Assembly: GCF_001425165.1 (NCBI RefSeq) | Contig: NZ_LMDU01000013.1 | Coordinates: 310,001-374,000 of the forward strand | From: Pelomonas sp. Root405 | GTDB taxonomy: Bacteria; Pseudomonadota; Gammaproteobacteria; Burkholderiales; Burkholderiaceae_C | Direction of reading: 5' to 3' | Length of the DNA stretch: 64,000 nucleotides | In this document: positions 8,540 through 16,454 of the stretch, piece after piece | How the letters are laid out: every line of letters begins with the position of its first letter | Position numbering within the stretch: the first letter of the stretch is position 1 | Translations under genes and position numbers: made by a program | Notes under the pieces: model-generated | Database searches by the model: none | The model's input: only the letters and a program-made list of their open reading frames with translations | Told to the model about the DNA's origin: nothing

Positions 8540-9798
8540 GCCTTCCTGACCGCGTCTCGGATCGCTGTCATCGCCGGAGCCTCAACGATATCCAGCGCCT
8601 GGCAGAACGCCCGCACCATGCCTGGCGAAAGGCGCTGTTTCTGGCGCGATCCCTTCTCCTGGGCCTCGTCCTTCTGCGGAACCATGCTTCGGGGCAGGAT
8701 CTGCAGTGCATGCCCCGAATTCTTGTTGAACGCCGAGTAGGCGACGATGTCGTACGCGGGGCTGAGGATAGGCGTGACACCATCCAGGAAGAGCAACCCG
8801 ATGTTCTTCAGATGCATGTCCGGGTTGCCGAGAAGCTCGTTCACGACCAGCCTGCGCAAGAGTTCGTGCACCGCCGGTTCACCCATGCTCTCGAACGACA
8901 GGAGCACCGCGGCGACATCGAGGTATGACGTGCGGTCCTCGCCATTGAAGGCACCGTACTTGTCTTCCGGCATGATGCCGAGCACCTGCGCAAAATCTTC
9001 GCAGTGGATTCGCTTCTCTGACGTCCTGTCGAATCTCCTGACTGCCAGAAACTTCGTGAGGCTGTCGGCGTCGCCGAGGTCATAGCCGTGCTGCACCGCC
9101 AAGGTTTCCAGCGGCTGGAGCGTCGCGGAACAAATGTTCACGCCGGCAGCTTGTGCAAGTCGAAGGGAGAGCTCTTCCACCTCCGGCAGCATCGGCTGTG
9201 AAACCACAGGAAGCTTTGCGATGACATGAGTGTCGGCATCCTTGGTCCGCCCGACGTACCGGCCTTCGATCAAGTTGACGCCGACCTTCGGTTGGACGCC
9301 TGACAACGAGACCCCCTCTTCCATCGGCTCCTCGACGACGGACATCTCGAGCGCATCATTGCCCTCCCCGACGTAGAGCCCCAACTCTTCACGCGTCAGC
9401 TCGGTGGGCAACGCGTAGAGCCCTCCAGGAAGATCCTTGCCGCAAGCAGCCAGCATCTCGAAGTGGTCGTCGGAACGGCACTGGCGAAGCTCGGCGATGC
9501 GATCACGAAACACGCCTTCTGGCAGCAGGTTCTGGAAGAAGGCCGGAAGCAGCCAACCATTCTTGTTCGAGTACCGCCCGTTCATGGACGGCGCCCTGAA
9601 GTCTCGCCAGAGTGCAGCCTGATCTTCGGGCGAGTCCGCAAGGTACGACACCGACACGGTCGGCTGTATGCCTTGCTTTACGAACTTCTCATCAGCCACA
9701 AACCGCGTCGTCACGGCATCCTCTGAGAGGTTGTACCGGAACAAGACGCCGATCCTCTGCCCTTTGGGCAGGAAGATCGCCAGCGACGCGAAGCTCAC
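8383..9798 (-). CDS. hipA: HipA-family Ser/Thr kinase toxin
   Basis: 471 residues, slightly longer than E. coli HipA (440). The N-terminal HipA subdomain contains LLPEGVFRDR (91-100). The kinase core has the phosphate loop SGVQPK (166-171), a probable ATP lysine K195, the catalytic loop NPDMHLKN (325-332) with base D327, and PAYD (347-350) in place of DFG, all as expected for an active HipA kinase. HipA proteins stop growth by phosphorylating glutamyl-tRNA synthetase or related targets; the target here is inferred only. The start overlaps the upstream antitoxin gene by 4 bases. The 3' end faces the PEP-CTERM gene. Codon usage and GC appear lower than in the flanking genes, consistent with horizontal acquisition. 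Confidence 0.9.
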   Translation of the reverse strand: MSFASLAIFLPKGQRIGVLFRYNLSEDAVTTRFVADEKFVKQGIQPTVSVSYLADSPEDQAALWRDFRAPSMNGRYSNKNGWLLPAFFQNLLPEGVFRDRIAELRQCRSDDHFEMLAACGKDLPGGLYALPTELTREELGLYVGEGNDALEMSVVEEPMEEGVSLSGVQPKVGVNLIEGRYVGRTKDADTHVIAKLPVVSQPMLPEVEELSLRLAQAAGVNICSATLQPLETLAVQHGYDLGDADSLTKFLAVRRFDRTSEKRIHCEDFAQVLGIMPEDKYGAFNGEDRTSYLDVAAVLLSFESMGEPAVHELLRRLVVNELLGNPDMHLKNIGLLFLDGVTPILSPAYDIVAYSAFNKNSGHALQILPRSMVPQKDEAQEKGSRQKQRLSPGMVRAFCQALDIVEAPAMTAIRDAVRKAYDAWPQMIADAGITSAQKERLFEYLKRHPMIQSLDRRHARGSGSPSLDPSR

Positions 9799-10235
9799 TT
9801 CTTCCTAGACCGCGACATGGTCTTGACTGCTGCAGGGGCCGGGAAAGAGGCTACCGACTCGGACCTTCGCAAGACGGAGCCTAGGTTCTCCCACCTGGAT
9901 GCGTCGGACCTCATCTGATCCACGGAACGTGCGTGGAACTCTTCGGGACGCTTGATGCGATCCAAGGCGGCAGCCACCCGCGACTTCACACGTGGCTCGC
10001 TCGTTGGCCCTGCTTGCACAGCTGCGTTCATGGCCTTGGGAACCAAGGCAAGCTCCAAACCCAACCGATCCGCCACCGAAAGTAGTGTGCTCAGCTTGTA
10101 GTCTTCACTGCCGCTGAGCACGTTCGTCAGCGTGCGTTGGGAGATCCCGGCCTGCTCATGCAGGTCAGCTTGACGGATCGCTCGCTCAGCAACGGAGCTA
10201 CGCAAGATGGAGGAAACTTCTCGGATCGATTTCAT
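9795..10235 (-). CDS. hipB: HipB-like antitoxin, XRE-family DNA-binding protein
   Basis: 146 residues from ATG 10235. The N-terminal ~75 residues are an XRE helix-turn-helix (RQADLHEQAGISQRTLTNVL, then SGSEDYKLSTLLSVADRLGLEL). The remaining ~70 residues are a charged extension absent from the 88-residue E. coli HipB; it may contact HipA or tune stability. Antitoxin first and toxin second with a 4-base ATGA overlap is the standard order. The start codon lies directly beside a repeated operator (10236-10342), so autoregulation by HipB or the HipAB complex is expected. The longer frame up to 10307 reads through the operator and is rejected. Confidence 0.88.
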   Translation of the reverse strand: MKSIREVSSILRSSVAERAIRQADLHEQAGISQRTLTNVLSGSEDYKLSTLLSVADRLGLELALVPKAMNAAVQAGPTSEPRVKSRVAAALDRIKRPEEFHARSVDQMRSDASRWENLGSVLRRSESVASFPAPAAVKTMSRSRKK

Positions 10236-10342
10236 GGCATCAAAGTAGTGCCTTTGGAGGCAAATACTACTTTGCTTCCACAACCTTAGCAAGGCAAGTG
10301 GCATCAAAGTGCTATGTAGAGCGTGTGCACTACTTTACTGCC
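10236..10342 (-). promoter_or_regulatory. hipBA promoter with duplicated palindromic operator
   Basis: There are four related half-sites. Site A, GGCATCAAAGTAGTGCC (10236-10252), is inverted to ACTACTTTG (10266-10274). Site C, GGCATCAAAGTGC (10300-10312), is inverted to GCACTACTTTACTGCC (10327-10342). The A-to-C and B-to-D offsets are both about 64 bases. On the minus strand a sigma70-type promoter fits between them: -35 TTGCTA (10292-10287), 17-base spacer, -10 TAGTAT (10269-10264), with the -10 inside half-site B. This suggests repression by dimers of HipB bound at two palindromes, perhaps looping. The sites are seen directly; the binding protein is inferred. Confidence 0.7.
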
Positions 10343-10387
10343 ACCGCTTGCATCGCAGGGCTACGGCACGCCTGCCGATCGAGTTCG

Positions 10388-10611
10388 TTACAAATGCAGT
10401 TTGCCGGGATCGGCCATGGGCGCGACGGCAATGCCTTGTTGCGCACGTTCTGCCTGCAACAACTGCAGATTGAAAGCAACCATGGCCAGCGCAGGCGTCC
10501 CGTCCAGCAGGCACACCCCAGGTGTTTCCTCGAAGACGATGTCCGCCTAAGAAAGTCCGTTCCACGTCCCAATGCGCAGGACGGGTGAAGAGAAGACATC
10601 ACTGAGCGTCT
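10388..10611 (-). pseudogene. Possible gene remnant with in-frame stop
   Basis: On the minus strand the frame from about 10611 reads LSDVFSSPVLRIGTWNGLS, then a TAG at 10547-10549, then ADIVFEETPGVCLLDGTPA through AERAQQGIAVAPMADPGK, ending at TAA 10388-10390. The residue composition looks like real protein (balanced, no Arg/Pro runs), unlike the antisense shadows elsewhere, but no start codon or intact frame exists. I do not recognise the family. It sits between the hipBA module and the urea transporter and may be the residue of a gene disrupted when hipBA arrived. Confidence 0.3.
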
Positions 10612-10614
10612 TCG

Positions 10615-10633
10615 TGCTCAAAATTTGAGCACG
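10615..10633. repeat. 19-base perfect palindrome
   Basis: GTGCTCAAAATTTGAGCAC has 9-base perfect arms around one central base. It lies ~100 bases downstream of urtE in otherwise non-coding DNA. It has no T-tract, so it is more likely a protein-binding site or recombination relic than a terminator. Confidence 0.5.
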
Positions 10634-10729
10634 CGCCCATCCACGCCAGCTCCAATGCTGCAGGCGGGTTGCGACAGGCTCAAACTGCACAACCGTCTTG
10701 CCGGTAGAAGTTCCGAGTCGAGCGAACGC

Positions 10730-11434
10730 TCAGATCGCCAGCCGCTCCCGCACCCCATCCGCCTGCATGTTCTTACCCCGGCCACGCATGACGATCTCGC
10801 CACGCTGCATCAGCAAGTACTGGTCGGACAGTTCCTCGGCGAAGTCGTAGAACTGCTCGACGAGCACGACGGACAGGCCCTTGTCGTGGGCCAGGTGCTT
10901 GATGACGCGGCCGATGTCCTGGATGACGTTGGGCTGGATGCCTTCGGTCGGTTCGTCCAGCAGCAGCACTTTGGGGCCGGGCGCGAGCGCACGGGCGATG
11001 GCGAGCTGCTGTTGCTGGCCGCCGGACAGGTCGCCGCCGCGGCGTGAGCGCATCTTGGCGAGCACGGGAAAGAGCTCGAACAGCTCGACCGGCAGTGGCG
11101 TGCCGGCGGGCTGGCTGGACAGGCCCATCTGCAGGTTCTCGATGACCGACAGGCGCCCAAAGATCTCGCGGCCTTGCGGCACATAGCCCAGGCCGGCGCG
11201 CACGCGCTGATGGGTCTTGAGCTTGTTGATCGCCTCGCCGGCCAGCGTGATGCTGCCGGACGTGACGGGCACGACGCCCATCAGGCTTTTCAGCAGCGTG
11301 GTCTTGCCGACGCCGTTGCGGCCCAGAACGACCGTGATCTCGCCGGGCTTCAGGTCAAAGCTGAGGCCGCGCAGGATGTGCGAACCGCCGTAGTGCTTGT
11401 GCAGATCCTGGACCTTGAGGATGTCATCGGCCAA
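10730..11434 (-). CDS. urtE: Urea ABC transporter ATP-binding protein UrtE
   Basis: 234 residues, the usual UrtE length. The ABC ATPase features are Walker A GRNGVGKTT, Q-loop VPQGREIF, signature LSGGQQQQLAIARAL, Walker B VLLLDEPTEGIQP and a closing LVEQ in the H-loop region (VVLVEQFYDFA), which is typical of the LivF/UrtE branch. It is one of two ATPases driving high-affinity urea uptake across the inner membrane. It is the last gene of urtABCDE and overlaps urtD by 11 bases. No urease gene follows within the window, unlike in many Burkholderiales, where urt and ure are adjacent. Confidence 0.93.
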   Translation of the reverse strand: MADDILKVQDLHKHYGGSHILRGLSFDLKPGEITVVLGRNGVGKTTLLKSLMGVVPVTSGSITLAGEAINKLKTHQRVRAGLGYVPQGREIFGRLSVIENLQMGLSSQPAGTPLPVELFELFPVLAKMRSRRGGDLSGGQQQQLAIARALAPGPKVLLLDEPTEGIQPNVIQDIGRVIKHLAHDKGLSVVLVEQFYDFAEELSDQYLLMQRGEIVMRGRGKNMQADGVRERLAI

Positions 11435-12257
11435 GGTACACCTCGATCACTTTCTCGTCGGACTGCACGGCAGCCATCGTGCCTTCGGCCAAGGTTTTGC
11501 CTTCATGCAAGACCGTGACCGTGCGATGCGAGCCGGCCAGTGTGCCGACGAAGTTCATGTCATGCTCGACGACGACGAGCGAGTGCTGGCCTTCCAGGCT
11601 CAGGAACAGCTCGGCGGTGCGCTCGGTCTCCTCGTCGGTCATGCCGGCGACGGGTTCGTCCAGCAGCAGCAGCTTGGGGTCCTGCGCCAGCAACATGCCG
11701 ATTTCCAGCCACTGCTTCTGGCCGTGGCTCAACAGGCCCGCGACGCGGTCGCGCTCCTCGGTCAGGTGGACGGTCTTCAGCAGTTCGCCCAACCGGTCGC
11801 GCTGCTCCCCGCTGAGCTTGGCGCTCATCGCAAAGCGCGCCCGCCTGTCGCCGGCAAGTGCCAGCTCCAGGTTCTCGGTGACGGTCAGCGCCTCGAACAC
11901 CGTGGGCTTTTGGAACTTGCGACCAATGCCCGCGCGGGCAATCTGTTGCTCGCTCATCAAGCGCAGATTCAGGTTGCTGCCGAAAAAGATGCGGCCGCTG
12001 TCAGGCCGGGTCTTGCCGGTGAGGCAGTCCATCGTCGTCGTCTTGCCGGCGCCATTGGGGCCGATGACGCAGCGCAGTTCGCCCACGCCGACGGTGAAGC
12101 TCAGGCCGCCAAGCGCCTGGAAGCCGTCGAAGGCGACCTTGAGGTCTTCGACATAGAGCGCCACGCCCTGGTTGAAGACCGGTTCACCGGACGTCGCGAT
12201 GCGTGTGAACGCCTTCGAGCGCGCCTCCGCGCCGGCTTCGAGAAGTTCTGGGGTCAT
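11424..12257 (-). CDS. urtD: Urea ABC transporter ATP-binding protein UrtD
   Basis: 277 residues from ATG 12257. Walker A GPNGAGKTT (66-74) and Walker B LLLLDEPVAGMTDEE are intact. The signature LSHGQKQWLEIGM deviates from LSGGQ in the way typical of UrtD/LivG. A ~35-residue N-terminal extension (EAGAEARSKAFTRIATSGE) precedes the ATPase core. Energises urea import together with UrtE. The start overlaps the urtC stop by 4 bases (ATGA), so translation is coupled. A longer frame up to 12536 lies inside urtC and is rejected. Confidence 0.93.
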   Translation of the reverse strand: MTPELLEAGAEARSKAFTRIATSGEPVFNQGVALYVEDLKVAFDGFQALGGLSFTVGVGELRCVIGPNGAGKTTTMDCLTGKTRPDSGRIFFGSNLNLRLMSEQQIARAGIGRKFQKPTVFEALTVTENLELALAGDRRARFAMSAKLSGEQRDRLGELLKTVHLTEERDRVAGLLSHGQKQWLEIGMLLAQDPKLLLLDEPVAGMTDEETERTAELFLSLEGQHSLVVVEHDMNFVGTLAGSHRTVTVLHEGKTLAEGTMAAVQSDEKVIEVYLGR

Positions 12258-13300
12258 TTCTTGAACCTCTTCGCCAGACCCATCAGGCCTTGCGGCAGGA
12301 ACAGCGTCACGGCGATGAACAGGCCGCCGAGCACGTAGAGCCAGCCCTCCGGCCACACGGCAGTGAAGACCGACTTGGTGCCGTTGACGAAGAAGGCGCC
12401 GATCACCGGCCCGACCAGCGTGCCGCGGCCGCCGACCGCCGCCCAGATGGCCATCTCGATGCTGGCTGCCGGGCTCATCTCGCCGGGGTTGATGATGCCG
12501 ACCTGGGGCACATAGAGGATGCCGGCCAACGCGCACATGACGGCCGAGATCACGTAGGCACTGAGCTTGAAGGCGACCGGGTCATAGCCCAGGAAACGCA
12601 CACGGCCCTCGGCGTCGCGGATGGCCTGCAGGATGCGGCCCCAGCGGCTTTGCGTCAGCGCGCGGGCGATCAGGTAACAGGCGATCAGCGCGACGCCACT
12701 GGCCACGCACAGGCCGACCTTCATGCCCGGCGTGTTCAGCGGCATGCCGGCGATGCGCTTGAAGTCGGTGAAGCCGTTGTTGCCACCAAAGCCCGTCTCG
12801 TTGCGGAAGAAGAGCAGCATGGCCGCGACTGTCAGCGCCTGCGTGATGATGGAAAAGTAGACGCCCTGGATGCGCGAGCGGAAGGCGAAGTAGCCGAACA
12901 CCGCCGCGAGCAGGCCGGGCACCGCGAGGGCCAGGAAGATCTGGCCGACCAACGAGTCGCTGAGTGCCCAGTGCCAGGGCAGCTCTTTCCAGTTCAGGAA
13001 GACCATGAAATCCGGCAGGTCCGACTGGTACTGGCCTTCGCGGCCGATCTGGCGCATCAAATACATGCCCATGCCATAGCCGCCGAGGGCAAAGAAGAGC
13101 CCATGGCCCAGCGACAGGATGCCGCCGAAACCCCAGATGAGGTCCAAGGCCAGGGCACAAATGGCAAAGCACAGGAACTTGCCGAGAAGGCCGACATAGA
13201 ACTCGCTGAGGTGCAGCGCATGGCCCGGCGGAAAGGCCAGGTGCAGTAGCGGCGCCAGCAGCAGCGTGATCGCAATGGCGATGAGTGCAGCGCGCTTCAT
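12254..13300 (-). CDS. urtC: Urea ABC transporter permease UrtC
   Basis: 348 residues from ATG 13300. A LivM-type branched-chain/urea permease with about 9-10 hydrophobic helices, for example LIAIAITLLLAPLLHLAF at the N-terminus, and the family motif FGGILSLGHGLFFALGGY. The late segment GRGTLVGPVIGAFFVNGTKS is the conserved permease loop that contacts the ATPases. Forms the transmembrane channel with UrtB. Overlaps urtB by 4 bases upstream and urtD by 4 bases downstream. The upstream extension to 13405 is antisense-like Arg-rich sequence within urtB and is excluded. Confidence 0.93.
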   Translation of the reverse strand: MKRAALIAIAITLLLAPLLHLAFPPGHALHLSEFYVGLLGKFLCFAICALALDLIWGFGGILSLGHGLFFALGGYGMGMYLMRQIGREGQYQSDLPDFMVFLNWKELPWHWALSDSLVGQIFLALAVPGLLAAVFGYFAFRSRIQGVYFSIITQALTVAAMLLFFRNETGFGGNNGFTDFKRIAGMPLNTPGMKVGLCVASGVALIACYLIARALTQSRWGRILQAIRDAEGRVRFLGYDPVAFKLSAYVISAVMCALAGILYVPQVGIINPGEMSPAASIEMAIWAAVGGRGTLVGPVIGAFFVNGTKSVFTAVWPEGWLYVLGGLFIAVTLFLPQGLMGLAKRFKK

Positions 13301-14838
13301 TCGACGCTCCGGCCCTTGAGGGCGAACAGGCCTTGCGGTTTCTTCTGGATGACGAGCACGAGCAGCATCAGCAGCGCAATCTTGGCGAGCACGGCGCCCT
13401 GCCAACCCTCCAGCAGCTTAGACAGCACGCCCAGGCCCAGGCCGGCGTAGACAGTACCGGCCAACTGGCCCACGCCGCCGAGAACGACCACCATGAAGGC
13501 GTCGACGATGTAGCTCTGTCCCAGGTCGGGGCCGACGTTGCCGATCTGGCTCAGCGCGCAGCCGGCCAGGCCCGCAATGCCCGAGCCGAGCGCGAAGGCC
13601 ATTGTGTCGACCTGGGCCGTGTTGACGCCCACGCAGGCGGCCATGCGGCGGTTCTGCGTGACGCCGCGCACCATCAGGCCCAGGCGTGTCTTGGCCAGCA
13701 GCAGCGCCATGCCGACCAACACCAGCGCCGCGAAGGCGAGGATGGCCAGGCGGTTGTAGGGCAGCGTCAGGTTGGGCAACAACGCCCAGCCGCCGGACAG
13801 CCAAGTCGGGTTCTCCACCGCCACGTTCTGCGCGCCGAACAGCGTGCGTACGGCCTGCATCAGCACCAGCGAAATGCCCCAGGTGGCCAGCAGCGTTTCC
13901 AGCGGCCGGCCATAGAGCCAGCGGATGACGCTGCGCTCCATGGCCGCGCCGACGAGTGCGGCGGCGAGGAAGCTGGCGGGCAGCGCCAGCCACAGGTAGT
14001 AGTCGAAGGCGGCGGGTGCCCAGGCGCGGAAGCCCTGCTGCACCATGTAGGTGGCGTAGGCGCCCACCATCAGCAGCTCGCCGTGGGCCATGTTGATGAC
14101 GCCCATCAGGCCGTAGGTGATGGCAAGGCCTAACGCGACCAGCAGAAGCACAGAGCCGAGGCTCAGGCCGGAGAACAGCAGCTGCGCGCGCTCGCCCCAG
14201 GCGAGGCGATCGCCGATGGCGTCGATGGCCTTGCGCATCTCGGCCTTGACGGCAGGGTCGGTTTCGCCGCCCATGCGCTCCAGCAGCAATGCGCGGGTCG
14301 CGGGGTCGGCACTGCCGGCCAGCTCGACGGCGGCAGAGCGACGTTGCGTGGCATCGGGCGACGACAGCTTGGCGCCGGCGATCAGCGCGCCCAGGTTGGC
14401 GCGCAACTCGGCATCGGTCTCTGCGGCCAGCGCCTTTTCCAGCAGTGGCAGCTTGGACGCGTCGGCGTCGTCGCGCAGTGTTGAAAGCGCCTTGGCGCGC
14501 GTGGCGCGGTCGCTGGACAGCAGGTCCAGCCCCGCCAGCGCGGAGTCGATCTCGCGGCGCATGCGGTTGTTCAACATCGGCTCCTCGGCATCGGCCGGCG
14601 CCTCAGCGCCCTCGGCGATGACGATGGCCTGCCCGCCCTTGAGCCGCACGCGGCCGTCCTGCAAGGCACGCAAGAATGGCCCCAGCGATTCATCGCCGGC
14701 GGCCAGCGCCTGCTGAAGCGCGGCGACGCGCTCATCGCCCTCGCCTGCCGCAATGCGGTTCTGCAGCTCGGGCGACAGCGCCCAAGCCGAGCAGCCCAGC
14801 ACGGCCAGCAGGCAACCAAGAAGAAGTCGTTTGATCAT
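13297..14838 (-). CDS. urtB: Urea ABC transporter permease UrtB
   Basis: 513 residues from ATG 14838. A signal peptide (MIKRLLLGCLLAVLGCSAWA) and a ~200-residue soluble helical domain (HEAT-like; AALQQALAAGDESLG, RALLLERMGGETDPA) precede a LivH-type permease domain with motifs NMAHGELLMVGAYATY and GRPLETLLATWGISL. The N-terminal extension separates UrtB of urea systems from amino-acid LivH permeases (~300 aa). It pairs with UrtC. 133 bases separate it from urtA, a stretch that contains hairpins which could lower distal expression relative to the binding protein. Confidence 0.93.
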   Translation of the reverse strand: MIKRLLLGCLLAVLGCSAWALSPELQNRIAAGEGDERVAALQQALAAGDESLGPFLRALQDGRVRLKGGQAIVIAEGAEAPADAEEPMLNNRMRREIDSALAGLDLLSSDRATRAKALSTLRDDADASKLPLLEKALAAETDAELRANLGALIAGAKLSSPDATQRRSAAVELAGSADPATRALLLERMGGETDPAVKAEMRKAIDAIGDRLAWGERAQLLFSGLSLGSVLLLVALGLAITYGLMGVINMAHGELLMVGAYATYMVQQGFRAWAPAAFDYYLWLALPASFLAAALVGAAMERSVIRWLYGRPLETLLATWGISLVLMQAVRTLFGAQNVAVENPTWLSGGWALLPNLTLPYNRLAILAFAALVLVGMALLLAKTRLGLMVRGVTQNRRMAACVGVNTAQVDTMAFALGSGIAGLAGCALSQIGNVGPDLGQSYIVDAFMVVVLGGVGQLAGTVYAGLGLGVLSKLLEGWQGAVLAKIALLMLLVLVIQKKPQGLFALKGRSVE

Positions 14839-14930
14839 GAGACCCAGGCGAAAGCGACAAGTGCCGCGCGCAGCGCGCACGCCCCTCCAGCGACCGCCGT
14901 GGAACTGGCTCTGCCAGGCCACTGGCGGTG

Positions 14931-14960
14931 CCCCCTTGAGGGGGAGGCGCTACGCGCCTC
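14931..14960. repeat. Intercistronic hairpins between urtA and urtB
   Basis: Two adjacent inverted repeats: CCCCC TTGA GGGGG (14931-14944) and GAGGCGC TAC GCGCCTC (14944-14960). They lie in the 133-base urtA-urtB gap, just after the urtA stop. GC-rich paired hairpins of this look are scattered between genes in Rubrivivax/Roseateles-type genomes (from memory). They could stabilise urtA mRNA or attenuate transcription into urtB. Confidence 0.55.
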
Positions 14961-14971
14961 GGGGGTGTGCC

Positions 14972-16222
14972 TTATTTCGTGGGCTCGTCCTTCTTGCCCT
15001 TGTTCTCGGGGATGTAGGGACTCCACGGCTGGGCCTTGACCGGGCCAGGCGTCTTCCACACCACGTTGAACTGGCCGTCACCCTTGACTTCGCCGATGAA
15101 GACTGACTTGTGCAGGTGGTGGTTCTTCTCGTCCATCTTGGACGTGATGCCCGACGGCGCCGTGAAGGTCTGCCCCGCCATGGCGGCGATGACCTTGTCG
15201 GTGTCGGTGCTGCCGGCCTTCTTGACGGCCTGGGCCCACATGTTGATGCCGATGTAGGTGGCTTCCATCGGGTCGTTGGTCAGCGGCTTGTCCTTGTGGC
15301 CGGCGATGCCCTTCGCCTTGGCGTAGGCGCTCCACTTCTTGATGAAACCGTCGTTGGCCGGGGCCTTGATGGACATGAAGTAGTTCCACGCGGCCAGGTG
15401 GCCTTGCAGCGGCTTGGTGTCCACGCCGCGCAGCTCTTCCTCACCGACCGAGAAGGCCACCACCGGCACGTCCGTCGCCTTCAGTCCCTGGTTGCCCAGT
15501 TCCTTGTAGAAGGGCACGTTGGAGTCACCGTTGATGGTCGAGATGACCGCCGTCTTCTTGCCTTCGGCGGCGAACTTCTTGATCTTGGCGATGATGCTCT
15601 GGTAGTCGGCGTGACCGAAGGGGGTGTAGTCCTCCATGATGTCGGACTCGGGGATGCCCTTGCTCTTCAGGAAGGCGCGCAGGATCTTGTTGGTCGTGCG
15701 CGGGTAGACGTAGTCGGTGCCCAGCAGCACGAAGCGCTTGGCGCCGCCGCCGTCCTTGCTCATCAGGTACTCGACCGCGGGGATGGCCTGCTGGTTGGGC
15801 GCGGCACCCGTGTAGAACACGTTCTTGCTCAGCTCTTCACCCTCGTACTGCACGGGGTAGAACAGCAGCGAGTTGGTCTGCTCGAACACCGGCAGCACCG
15901 ACTTGCGGCTGACCGAGGTCCAGCAGCCGAACACGACCGCGACCTTGTCTTGCGAAATGAGCTGCTTGGCCTTTTCGGCGAACAGCGGCCAGTTGGACGC
16001 CGGGTCGACAACCACGGGCTCCAGCTTCTTGCCGAGCAGGCCGCCCTTGGCGTTGATCTCGTCGATGGCCATCAGCACGGTGTCCTTCAACACCGTCTCG
16101 GAGATGGCCATGGTGCCCGACAGCGAGTGCAGGACGCCGACCTTGATGGTGTCGGCGGCAAAGGCGGCGTGGGGGAGCAGGGTGGCAGCGGTGGCCAGTG
16201 CAAGGGCAGAACGGCGAAGCAT
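14972..16222 (-). CDS. urtA: Urea ABC transporter substrate-binding protein UrtA
   Basis: 416 residues from ATG 16222. The signal peptide is LRRSALALATAATLLPHAAFA. The mature protein is a Peripla_BP_5-type binding protein beginning DTIKVGVLHSLSGTMAIS, with family segments DPASNWPLFAEKAKQLI and VFGCWTSVSRKSVLPVFE. These are characteristic of the UrtA/FmdD urea-short-chain-amide branch. It captures urea in the periplasm for UrtBCDE. It heads the operon and is preceded by a sigma54 promoter (16278-16292), so nitrogen-limitation control is expected. The 27-residue upstream extension overlaps that promoter and is rejected. Confidence 0.95.
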   Translation of the reverse strand: MLRRSALALATAATLLPHAAFAADTIKVGVLHSLSGTMAISETVLKDTVLMAIDEINAKGGLLGKKLEPVVVDPASNWPLFAEKAKQLISQDKVAVVFGCWTSVSRKSVLPVFEQTNSLLFYPVQYEGEELSKNVFYTGAAPNQQAIPAVEYLMSKDGGGAKRFVLLGTDYVYPRTTNKILRAFLKSKGIPESDIMEDYTPFGHADYQSIIAKIKKFAAEGKKTAVISTINGDSNVPFYKELGNQGLKATDVPVVAFSVGEEELRGVDTKPLQGHLAAWNYFMSIKAPANDGFIKKWSAYAKAKGIAGHKDKPLTNDPMEATYIGINMWAQAVKKAGSTDTDKVIAAMAGQTFTAPSGITSKMDEKNHHLHKSVFIGEVKGDGQFNVVWKTPGPVKAQPWSPYIPENKGKKDEPTK

Positions 16223-16277
16223 CAGGGAAGCCTCCAAGGTTGGATGTGAGAGGTCGAGTAGCCGAACACCACCGAGC

Positions 16278-16292
16278 GCAAGCCTCGTGCCA
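16278..16292 (-). promoter_or_regulatory. Sigma54 (RpoN) promoter for urtABCDE
   Basis: On the minus strand the sequence is TGGCACGAGGCTTGC, an excellent match to the -24/-12 consensus TGGCACG-N4-TTGC. The invariant GG and GC have the correct spacing, ~55 bases before the urtA start. A perfect inverted repeat CGGTGC-N5-GCACCG at 16364-16380, about 75-90 bases upstream, is a candidate activator site, possibly for NtrC. Nitrogen-regulated urea uptake is the natural reading. Confidence 0.75.
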
Positions 16293-16454
16293 GCTTCGTG
16301 CACTTCGTCACACCCGCTACGCCCCGTATCGCCGCACGTTTATGGGCTGCGCAGTCCCCTGTCCGGTGCAGTCCGCACCGTTGGTGTACCGCGGCAACGG
16401 GTGATCGCACAAAAACGGGCCGGCGCCGCCCCGATGTGGCCCGCGGGTTGACCC

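Noticed and set aside
10236-10342. CRISPR-like repeat array
   Set aside because: Only four half-sites in inverted orientation with unequal spacing and no cas genes; interpreted as operators.
10719-10730. GAGCGAACGCTC hairpin after urtE as a terminator
   Set aside because: The stem is short, overlaps the urtE stop region and has no T-run.
11397-14133. Long plus-strand frames opposite urtB-urtD
   Set aside because: They mirror the codon bias of the urt genes and give Gln/His/Arg-rich translations without motifs.
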